Part shown: piece after piece, positions 1 through 4,684 of the stretch
How the letters are laid out: each line of letters opens with the position of its first letter
How positions within the stretch are numbered: position 1 is the first letter of the stretch
Source of the DNA: Phycisphaerae bacterium
GTDB lineage: Bacteria > Planctomycetota > Phycisphaerae > UBA1845 > Fen-1342
Assembly (NCBI GenBank): GCA_022842805.1
Contig: JALHOX010000172.1
Span: 3,223 to 8,685, forward strand
Direction: 5' to 3'
DNA: 5,463 bases
The notes under the pieces: model-generated
The model's database searches: none
What the model was told of the DNA's origin: nothing
The model's input: the letters and a program-made list of their open reading frames with translations, nothing else
Translations under genes and position numbers: made by a program

Positions 1-71
1 AGCCGCTTCAGGCCCTCGATCAAGATGGGGCGCGCGTCGCGCTGACCGACGTATGCAACGATTCCGCACAT
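1..71 (-). CDS. glmS: Glutamine--fructose-6-phosphate aminotransferase (GlmS), N-terminal fragment
   Basis: Only the first 23 codons are in the window; the gene continues past the left edge. The ATG lies at 69-71 on the minus strand and the protein begins MCGIVAYVGQRDARPILIEG, followed by LKR and the first two bases of the next codon. This matches the usual GlmS start (MCGIVGYIG.RDA.PILLEGL.RL). Cys2 becomes the N-terminal nucleophile of the class II glutamine amidotransferase domain after Met1 is removed. GlmS is cytoplasmic and makes glucosamine-6-phosphate from fructose-6-phosphate and glutamine, the first step towards UDP-GlcNAc. Other class II amidotransferases also begin with Cys (AsnB, PurF), but the RDA.PI.IEGLKR continuation is characteristic of GlmS. 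No purine-rich Shine-Dalgarno site precedes the ATG; the adjacent bases read C-rich on the coding strand. The gene is divergent from hpt. Confidence 0.92.
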   Translation of the reverse strand, partial: MCGIVAYVGQRDARPILIEGLKR

Positions 72-84
72 GTGGGGGGCGTCC

Positions 85-105
85 TATTGGGGACCGTGTC
101 CAATA
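85..105. promoter_or_regulatory. Dyad in the glmS leader
   Basis: TATTGG (85-90) and CCAATA (100-105) form a perfect 6-bp inverted repeat around a 9-base centre. An alternative fold uses GGAC/GTCC (91-94 with 98-101) with TATT/AATA outside it and a 2-base bulge. It lies between the candidate -10 box and the glmS start, where an operator or leader hairpin could act. It does not resemble the glmS ribozyme, which is larger and found mainly in Firmicutes. Confidence 0.3.
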
Positions 106-115
106 ACCGATCGCG

Positions 116-121
116 ATTGTA
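116..121 (-). promoter_or_regulatory. Candidate -10 box for glmS
   Basis: On the minus strand these bases read TACAAT, five of six matches to the sigma-70 -10 consensus. A start about seven bases downstream would give a leader of roughly 38 nt before the glmS ATG. No good -35 hexamer lies at 16-19 bases, so the call is weak. Confidence 0.3.
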
Positions 122-200
122 TCGGCGATATCCAGCATACGTATCGACCGGCCGAGCGGTGCGATTTCTGCGCGGCCGGATTTCCCGACGTCTAAGGGAG

Positions 201-259
201 CCGAGTTTCGCTCGGGCCGATGAAAATCCGAGCAGGGGCCGCCCCTGCGAGCCGATGAA
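201..259 (+). promoter_or_regulatory. Structured leader upstream of hpt (two hairpins, direct repeat)
   Basis: Two compact hairpins lie 40-100 bases ahead of the hpt start: CCGAG-TTTCG-CTCGG (201-215) and GCAGGGG-CCG-CCCCTGC (232-248), the second a perfect 7-bp stem. The 9-mer GCCGATGAA occurs at 216-224 and again at 251-259, flanking the second hairpin. No T-run follows either stem, so they are not intrinsic terminators. I could not match the arrangement to a known riboswitch class. The rest of 72-297 holds no gene I can support and no clear plus-strand promoter. Confidence 0.35.
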
Positions 260-281
260 CTGGGCAGGAGATACCGAGAGT

Positions 282-286
282 GGAGG
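282..286 (+). promoter_or_regulatory. Shine-Dalgarno site that fixes the hpt start
   Basis: GGAGG lies 11 bases before the ATG at 298. An in-frame GTG at 280 would extend the protein by six residues, but it overlaps this site and has no ribosome-binding site of its own. The ATG is therefore the better start. Confidence 0.7.
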
Positions 287-297
287 AAAGACAGACT

Positions 298-648
298 ATG
301 ACGAACCCCGCGCAACCGACCGGCGCAGTTCCGACCGTGCTGAAATCGCAGCTGTTGAACGAAGACCCCGATCTGGCGGACGTCGTCGAAGAATTTATCG
401 AAGGGCTGGATGATCGGATCGCCGAAATGCGGGCCGCGTTCAAGGCCGCGGATTCTGCGTCGCTCGCCACACTCGCCCACCGCCTCCGCGGCGCGGGCGG
501 TTCCTATGGCTATCCCGAACTGACCACCGCCGGGGCCGAAGCGGAGCGGCAGTGGAAGCAGGCCGACCTGACCAACGCCGAGCAGTGGATCGGGCGCATC
601 GAAGAACTCGCCAAAGCGGCCCGCCGCGGATTGCCCGACGCAAACTGA
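298..648 (+). CDS. Stand-alone Hpt (histidine phosphotransfer) domain protein
   Basis: A 116-residue, single-domain protein, close to the size of a bare Hpt four-helix bundle. The diagnostic motif is HRLRGAGGSYG at residues 61-71, matching H-x-L-K/R-G-x5-G with His61 as the phospho-accepting residue. Acidic helices on both sides (about residues 23-58 and 74-106) fit the family. Hpt proteins pass phosphoryl groups between receiver domains of hybrid histidine kinases and response regulators in the cytoplasm. There is no signal peptide, membrane segment, kinase or receiver domain here, and no two-component partner next door, so it would have to work with a kinase encoded elsewhere. The first 20 or so residues are Pro/Thr-rich and probably flexible. 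The gene is divergent from glmS and convergent with maf. The Hpt fold is well supported; the specific pathway cannot be read from the sequence. Confidence 0.88.
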   Translation: MTNPAQPTGAVPTVLKSQLLNEDPDLADVVEEFIEGLDDRIAEMRAAFKAADSASLATLAHRLRGAGGSYGYPELTTAGAEAERQWKQADLTNAEQWIGRIEELAKAARRGLPDAN

Positions 649-649
649 T

Positions 650-676
650 GGGTTGGGGCAGGGGGCTGCGGGGGGG
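650..676 (+). other. Putative G-quadruplex motif after the hpt stop codon
   Basis: Four G-runs (650-652, 655-658, 661-665, 670-676) are separated by loops TT, CA and CTGC. This fits the G3+N1-7 pattern on the plus strand. It begins two bases after the hpt stop codon, so it would lie in the 3' untranslated region of the hpt mRNA and in the gap between the convergent hpt and maf genes. Confidence 0.55.
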
Positions 677-766
677 CGATTTTCCAGAAGCGAAAAATCT
701 CCGACAGGCAGTGCCGGGAACCGCCGCCACACGGCAATTAAGGCGAATCAGCCTCAAACTCTCATT

Positions 767-1387
767 TCAGCGACGATCGCACACTCCGATGCCCGCGCGC
801 AAGAACATGCTCCGCACCAGGCCGATCGGCAGCCCCACGACATTGGAAAATTCGCCCTCAATCCGCTCGACCAGCCGATCGCCCACGTCCTGAATTCCGT
901 ACGCACCGGCTTTTCCCTCCCAATCGCCCGATGCGAGATACGCCTCGCGCAGGGCGCGATCGTCGCGCATCCAGACCACCGTACGGGCCGTGCGAAAATC
1001 GACGTAGTCCCCCGCTTCGGATGCACGGAGGAGTGCCACGCCAGTAAACACATCGCTCGGTACGCCGGCCTGCAGCTCCAGCATCCGCCGCGCGTCCGCC
1101 ATGTCGCTCGCCTTGTTCAGGATCTCCCCGCGACAGCTCACCAGCGTGTCGGCGGCCAGCACCCACCGCCGCGGGTGCGTTGCAGCGACAGCCCGCGCCT
1201 TGAAGTTCGCCACCGCCGCCGCCCATTGATGCGGCGGGACGATCGGCGGTTTTCGCTCGGGTTCGCGATAGGGGCTGACGACCACTTCGAACGGCACGCC
1301 CATGGCCGACAGCAGCTCCCGACGACGCGGACTCGCCGAGGCGAGGATCAGCGGGGCGGCGATGGTCGGCGGCGGGTGGTCGATCAC
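767..1387 (-). CDS. maf: Maf family nucleoside triphosphate pyrophosphatase (YhdE-type)
   Basis: A 206-residue cytoplasmic protein, normal for the family. The conserved Maf blocks appear in order: SASPRRRELL at residues 17-26 (phosphate-binding loop), AADTLV at 78-83 with Asp80 in the catalytic acidic position, ILNK at 89-92, FTGVAL at 114-119, GKAGAYGIQ at 158-166 and SNVVGLPI at 181-188. The KAGAYGIQ and SNVVGLP blocks point to the dTTP/UTP-type (YhdE) subgroup, not the m7GTP-type (YceF). Known members hydrolyse dTTP, UTP and modified nucleotides to monophosphates and are linked to septum control. Two usual positions differ: GKP reads NKA (91-93) and IQG reads IQD (165-167). The start is GTG; an in-frame TGA lies nine bases upstream and the first Met falls after the SPRR motif. 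The gene is convergent with hpt and separated from the propeller gene by a terminator, so it is probably transcribed alone. Confidence 0.93.
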   Translation of the reverse strand: MIDHPPPTIAAPLILASASPRRRELLSAMGVPFEVVVSPYREPERKPPIVPPHQWAAAVANFKARAVAATHPRRWVLAADTLVSCRGEILNKASDMADARRMLELQAGVPSDVFTGVALLRASEAGDYVDFRTARTVVWMRDDRALREAYLASGDWEGKAGAYGIQDVGDRLVERIEGEFSNVVGLPIGLVRSMFLRAGIGVCDRR

Positions 1388-1393
1388 CGAAAG

Positions 1394-1399
1394 TCACCT
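1394..1399 (-). promoter_or_regulatory. Ribosome-binding site of maf
   Basis: The minus strand reads AGGTGA six bases before the GTG start codon at 1385-1387. It supports the non-ATG start; its TGA is also the in-frame stop that rules out any longer N-terminus. Confidence 0.6.
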
Positions 1400-1608
1400 G
1401 CTTACATGAATTGCATCGGTTGCGCGCGTTCGGCGGCGTCTGTCGACCCGTCCAATGCAGCCTTCGCCGCCGCGTCGCCAGCTCCGCATCGCAGTGTAAA
1501 TGCGCTGATTCGGTTCGACACCCCGCGGTCGAGCGTCTCCCGCACGACCCGCTGCCGCAGGTCGCGCCGCGACGTCCCGTAGCGAAGTCTAGGCCCGCCC
1601 TCCTACGC

Positions 1609-1653
1609 AAAAAGGCCCGCGGCCGACGACACCTCCCCGTTGTCGCCGACCGC
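1609..1653 (-). terminator. Intrinsic terminator of the propeller-dockerin gene
   Basis: Read on the minus strand, GCGGTCGGCGAC (1653-1642) pairs with GTCGTCGGCCGC (1630-1619) in a 12-bp stem with two G-U wobbles and an 11-base loop. A short GGGCC and then TTTTT (1613-1609) follow. A second small hairpin, GGCC-GCG-GGCC, sits directly against the T-run. The stem starts about 58 bases after the stop codon at 1712-1714. Confidence 0.75.
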
Positions 1654-1711
1654 TGAATTCCTCCCCTCCGTATCTTCACCCCCCGGATCCCCCCAAAGCG
1701 AGATTCCCCCG

Positions 1712-4225
1712 CTACCTCGGCATCAGCATCGCCACGAATCCCGCAATGTCGCCCACGCTGATGACGCCGTCCTCATTGGTATCGGCGGTCATCATGTCGC
1801 AGGCCGGGAAATGCGCGGCGTAGCCGCTCGGATCGGTCAGCGCCATCACAAAACCGCTGATGTCGCCGACGCTGATATAGCCGTCACAGTTGGTGTCGCC
1901 CAGGAGCACGAGCTCGCCGATCGCCGCGGTCTGCACGCGATAGGAGTCGAACATCGTGCTCGTGTCGAACCGCGACCAGACAGAGAGCGTGGCGCCGTCG
2001 CCGACAGCGTGGAGGGCGACCGCCGCGTCGCCTTCCGGCGCCGCACCAATCGCGAATGCCGGCGAATCCAGCACCACGCCCTGTTCGCTGACGCGCGTCG
2101 CATAGATATCCGTGCGCGCGTCATAAAAGGTCGCCTGATTTCGCTGATCATCCCACGCCACGACGAACGTCAGCCCGTCCCAAACCACCGTCGGACGAAG
2201 CTGTCGACCCGGCGCCTCGGCGATCGTGAAATAGCCCGGCCCAAAGGTGCCGTCCGCGTTCATGATGCGGCCGGCGATGAAGTTGTTGGCGTTCGAAAGC
2301 GTGTTCATCCGCCAAACCAGCAGATACTTGCTGCCCGAAAACGCGAGGTCGAGGTCGCCGCTGCCGCCCGCCACCGGCGTCGGATTGACCGCCTGCGTCA
2401 CCGCGCCGCCCGGCGTGACGCGGGCCATGATCGCGTCGCCCTGACTCGAATCGTGCGACCACTGCGAATGGGCCGTCACAAACCACTGCGAACCATCGCT
2501 CCGCACGCGCGGCGCGCCGCTCACATAGTTGCCGCCGAGGTAAAGGCCGCTCGCGCCGTCGAGCACCGCGCCGCTCGTCCCGTCGATGCGATTCGCGAAA
2601 AGGAAAATGTTCTGCGGATAGGTCCCAAACCGAGCGCCCGCGACCAGGAAATCGCCATTCAATGCGCCGACCGCGGCGTTAAAACCCGTCATCACCAGGA
2701 ACGGCGCCGCGTCGATCATCGTGCCGTCCGCCGCGAAGCGCCGCGCGAAAATCTGCGTCGGCGTCAGGCCACTCGGCCCCGCGCTCCACGCCGCGAGATA
2801 AAGCTCGCCGTTCCAAGCCAAACCCATCCGGCCGATCGTCGGCCCGCGGCCGATCTCGATCGGCTCGGCCAGAGTCGGATTGCCCATCGGCGACAGGAAA
2901 TGCACCAGCACGCGGTCGTCGTTGGCCGCTTCGCTCACAAAGCCGACCGCCGTCTGACCGCCGGGGCCGCCGGCGATCTCGGGGTTGCGCTGGTTCGTCG
3001 TGCTGGTCGATACGCAGCGATCGCTCCCCGGGACATTCGCCGCCGACACCGGCAGCGCAAAGACGTTGTTGTCGCTGCCCAGCGCCACGCGCGAATCGTT
3101 CCAATACACGCTAATGCCGCCGCCGGTGCGCGGAATCAGCGTCGGGTCATAGGCGTTGTTGACCGTCCCGCCGATGACGATCGGCAGCAGCACACCGAGA
3201 CCGGGGTCGACCACGCTCCCCGCGTTGTTGATGCGAATCGTGCGGAGCTGATCGGAGTAGCCCCACTCCAGCCACCACTGCGTGCCGTCGTGAGCGAGGT
3301 TGATGTGGTTGTAGGTGCTGAAATCCGGCAAAATCAGCGTGCCGTTCGGCGTCAGCAGCGTTCCCGTCGCGGTCATGCGCGAGCCGACGAGCTTGGTGAA
3401 GTCGCGAATCCAAGTGACGTAATACTCGCTGCCGTTGGTCGCGATCGTCTGGCTCGGCACATTGAACGAAGCGCCGATCGGCTGACCATTCAGCCCAACC
3501 CGCCGCGCCTTCGAAGTCGTGCTGTTGTTCCAATCCGGCCCGACCGCCAGATACTCGCCATTCGCCGCCAGCAGCGTCGTGCCGCCATACACCCAGTCAT
3601 TGAGCACGATCGGCGACGCGTCGAGCAGTTGCCCGTTCGCGCCGATCCGTTGGCCGCCGAGAAACGTGCCGTAGCCGTCGTTGTGATAGACGCACCGCGT
3701 AATCAGCCACTGCCCGCCCTGGCCGCTGAGATTCAGGCCGATGGAGTTCGGCTCAAACTGCATCGGCGGCAGGGTGATCGCCGGCGTATCGAGAATCTGC
3801 CCGCCCGGCGAAACCCGCACCGCGCGAAGCTGATCGGCGAAGTAGCCGCCGGTCGGGTCTTGCGACACATACAGCACCAGCCAGTTCTCGCCGTTCCACG
3901 CCACCTTCGGCCGCTGCTGCACGCCCAATCCGCCGGCGATGACGAACGGGCACATATCCAGCGGAGCGCCGCTGGCGTCGAGCCGCATGCCGAAGATGTC
4001 GGCGTCGCTCTGAATGGTCTGCCCGCCTCCATCGCGTCCGCGATAGTCGGTCCAGGCAACGAGATGCACATCGCCGCCGCGCGCGATCGATTGCTGCGCC
4101 TGACTATTCACCGCCGGCGCAATGGCGGAATCGCCGGGCAAATGGGGCAACAACGTAACCGCGGGGGGCACCGCAAACGCGGCAGAGGCGACCAAGCTCA
4201 GCACGGCGGATCGAGCAGCTCTCAC
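1712..4225 (-). CDS. Exported propeller-like repeat protein with C-terminal dockerin-like domain
   Basis: An 837-residue protein of unknown specific function. Residues 1-18 form a Sec signal peptide: Arg2 and Arg5, a hydrophobic core, and cleavage likely at AFA|VPP. From about residue 40 to 773 there are about 14 divergent units averaging 53 residues. Each has a 'P.VAWNG..WLV.W.D' strand pair, then 'I...R....G..LD..P..I', as in beta-propeller blades; 14 would suit two seven-bladed propellers, which is an inference. The C-terminus carries two EF-hand-type calcium loops, DTNCDGYISVGD (777-788) and DTNEDGVISVGD (815-826), each followed by I-x-G-F-V-x-x-L, a dockerin type I pattern common in Planctomycetota secreted proteins. 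There is no enzyme active-site motif I recognise. The GTG start (4223-4225) follows a strong AGGAGGT. A role in surface or extracellular binding is plausible but unproven. Confidence 0.87.
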   Translation of the reverse strand: MRAARSAVLSLVASAAFAVPPAVTLLPHLPGDSAIAPAVNSQAQQSIARGGDVHLVAWTDYRGRDGGGQTIQSDADIFGMRLDASGAPLDMCPFVIAGGLGVQQRPKVAWNGENWLVLYVSQDPTGGYFADQLRAVRVSPGGQILDTPAITLPPMQFEPNSIGLNLSGQGGQWLITRCVYHNDGYGTFLGGQRIGANGQLLDASPIVLNDWVYGGTTLLAANGEYLAVGPDWNNSTTSKARRVGLNGQPIGASFNVPSQTIATNGSEYYVTWIRDFTKLVGSRMTATGTLLTPNGTLILPDFSTYNHINLAHDGTQWWLEWGYSDQLRTIRINNAGSVVDPGLGVLLPIVIGGTVNNAYDPTLIPRTGGGISVYWNDSRVALGSDNNVFALPVSAANVPGSDRCVSTSTTNQRNPEIAGGPGGQTAVGFVSEAANDDRVLVHFLSPMGNPTLAEPIEIGRGPTIGRMGLAWNGELYLAAWSAGPSGLTPTQIFARRFAADGTMIDAAPFLVMTGFNAAVGALNGDFLVAGARFGTYPQNIFLFANRIDGTSGAVLDGASGLYLGGNYVSGAPRVRSDGSQWFVTAHSQWSHDSSQGDAIMARVTPGGAVTQAVNPTPVAGGSGDLDLAFSGSKYLLVWRMNTLSNANNFIAGRIMNADGTFGPGYFTIAEAPGRQLRPTVVWDGLTFVVAWDDQRNQATFYDARTDIYATRVSEQGVVLDSPAFAIGAAPEGDAAVALHAVGDGATLSVWSRFDTSTMFDSYRVQTAAIGELVLLGDTNCDGYISVGDISGFVMALTDPSGYAAHFPACDMMTADTNEDGVISVGDIAGFVAMLMPR

Positions 4226-4230
4226 GACAG

Positions 4231-4237
4231 ACCTCCT
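4231..4237 (-). promoter_or_regulatory. Strong Shine-Dalgarno site of the propeller-dockerin gene
   Basis: The minus strand reads AGGAGGT five bases before the GTG at 4223-4225. It is a full match to the anti-Shine-Dalgarno core, and it fixes a start that leaves a textbook signal peptide. Confidence 0.85.
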
Positions 4238-4262
4238 GTTCGAACATCGCGAACCACCGGCA

Positions 4263-4299
4263 GGTCGAACTCGATATGCGAGTTAACGACCAGCATATC
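4263..4299. promoter_or_regulatory. Nested dyads over the start region of the propeller-dockerin gene
   Basis: Three inverted repeats overlap here. AACTCG/CGAGTT (4268-4273 with 4279-4284) flanks a 5-base loop. GGTCG/CGACC (4263-4267 with 4287-4291) extends it to 11 bp with a 2-base bulge. GATATGC/GCATATC (4273-4279 with 4293-4299) is a separate, mutually exclusive repeat reaching into the candidate -10 box. They may be an operator; alternatively the inner one may form a hairpin at the 5' end of the mRNA. Confidence 0.45.
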
Positions 4300-4347
4300 A
4301 ACAAATGCACCCGACGCAACCCGGCGGTGCGAAAAACTGGGAAAAAA
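4292..4347 (-). promoter_or_regulatory. Candidate promoter of the propeller-dockerin gene with UP-like A-tracts
   Basis: On the minus strand there is an extended -10, TGATATGCT (-10 hexamer TATGCT at 4297-4292), 16 bases from a weak -35, TTGCGT (4319-4314). Upstream are a five-base T-run (4336-4332) and a six-base T-run (4347-4342), centred about 10.5 bp apart. They fall near -50 and -60 if transcription starts near 4285, where UP-element subsites or a bend would lie. The leader would be about 60 nt. Confidence 0.45.
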
Positions 4348-4414
4348 CCGTTTACGAAGAGGAGGCACGCCGGGGCGGGGAAATACAGCCCAGCCAGTCC
4401 TGTTCCCGAAGAGC

Positions 4415-4432
4415 CGCAGGCTTCAGCCTGCG
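4415..4432. repeat. REP-like palindrome
   Basis: CGCAGGCT and AGCCTGCG are perfect 8-bp arms around a TC centre. The shape and sequence resemble short REP elements found scattered between bacterial genes and sometimes associated with Y1 (RAYT) transposases. Copy number cannot be judged from one window. Confidence 0.5.
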
Positions 4433-4493
4433 CGGACGCCGGTACGCTCACCTCAACTTTTGGTGCAATGCCGACGCCTTTCGCGGCGGCAAG

Positions 4494-4556
4494 TCTCGGC
4501 CCCCGGGTGGCATGGGTCACGGTACTCCGTGACCCGTGCGGTCACCCCCGCCGAGA
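4494..4556. repeat. Large nested palindrome (63 bp)
   Basis: The core GGGTCACGG-TACT-CCGTGACCC (4514-4535) is a perfect 9-bp stem with a 4-base loop. It continues through one T-G position to GCA/TGC (4510-4512 with 4537-4539). After a 3-base bulge come GGGTG/CACCC (4505-4509 with 4543-4547), and after a small internal loop TCTCGG/CCGAGA (4494-4499 with 4551-4556). About 24 base pairs form in total. No T-run follows on either strand, so a repeat or cruciform element fits better than a classical terminator, although it could still slow transcription from the LRR gene. Confidence 0.6.
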
Positions 4557-4577
4557 GCGATCGGCACCCGGATGCAT

Positions 4578-4610
4578 AGCCATCAGGAATGGCTTGTAAA
4601 CCGGTTTGCA
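4578..4610. repeat. Two abutting palindromes
   Basis: AGCCAT-CAGGA-ATGGCT (4578-4594) has 6-bp arms. It is followed directly by TGTAAACCGGTTTGCA (4595-4610), a 16-bp palindrome that is perfect over its central 10 bases and imperfect at one outer pair. The second could be a protein-binding site. Both lie within the same cluster as the two larger palindromes. Confidence 0.4.
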
Positions 4611-4684
4611 GAAGGCAAAGGCGGTGCCGGGCGGGGGTTCGGCGGAGAGCGCTCGAAATTCTGCTTATCTCCCATGAAGCTGAG

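Larger units (their letters stand above)
1388..1711. other. Non-coding interval upstream of maf
   Basis: This 324-bp gap separates maf from the gene upstream on the same strand. It holds the maf ribosome-binding site and the terminator at 1609-1653. Between 1400 and 1608 I see no RNA gene, no convincing sigma-70 promoter and no coding region with a ribosome-binding site. A 31-codon minus-strand frame (1394-1489) is too weakly supported to call. Confidence 0.6.
4226..4684. other. Gene-free interval with promoter elements and palindromes
   Basis: This 459-bp gap lies between the LRR gene stop and the propeller gene start, both on the minus strand. It holds the ribosome-binding site, promoter and dyads of the propeller gene (4231-4347) and a palindrome cluster (4415-4610). 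I see nothing recognisable in 4350-4410. In 4611-4684 there is only an 8-bp palindrome, GAGCGCTC (4647-4654), and no T-run-tailed terminator for the LRR gene. Confidence 0.6.

Noticed and set aside
72..115. glmS ribozyme in the glmS leader
   Set aside because: The leader is too short and shows none of the ribozyme's pseudoknotted core. The class is known mainly from Firmicutes.
72..413. Plus-strand frame of 113 codons overlapping the start of hpt
   Set aside because: It overlaps hpt in another frame, is Arg-rich with no domain, and its start is directly next to the glmS start codon on the other strand.
678..699. AT-rich hairpin GATTTT/AAAATC as a terminator between hpt and maf
   Set aside because: The stem is only six pairs, almost all A-T, with a 10-base loop and no T-run on either strand after it.
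1394..1489. 31-codon minus-strand frame just upstream of maf as a leader peptide
   Set aside because: It has an ATG but no ribosome-binding site, and its Arg-rich sequence resembles noise. Its stop inside the maf ribosome-binding site is probably coincidence.
653..1582. Plus-strand frame of 309 codons opposite maf
   Set aside because: It runs antisense through a clear Maf gene, has an Arg/His-rich composition and no recognisable domain. It is also explained by rare stop codons in GC-rich antisense DNA.
4104..4520. Minus-strand frame of 138 codons between the LRR and propeller genes
   Set aside because: It runs through the REP-like palindrome, the candidate promoter and the first codons of the propeller gene, and has no ribosome-binding site or domain.
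1640..4579. Very long stop-free plus-strand frame (979 codons) across the propeller gene
   Set aside because: It is codon-aligned with the minus-strand gene, so its stops could only come from the sense codons TTA, CTA and TCA, which GC-rich genes avoid. The predicted protein is dominated by Arg, His and Ala with no domain, while the minus strand has a signal peptide, repeats, calcium loops and a ribosome-binding site.
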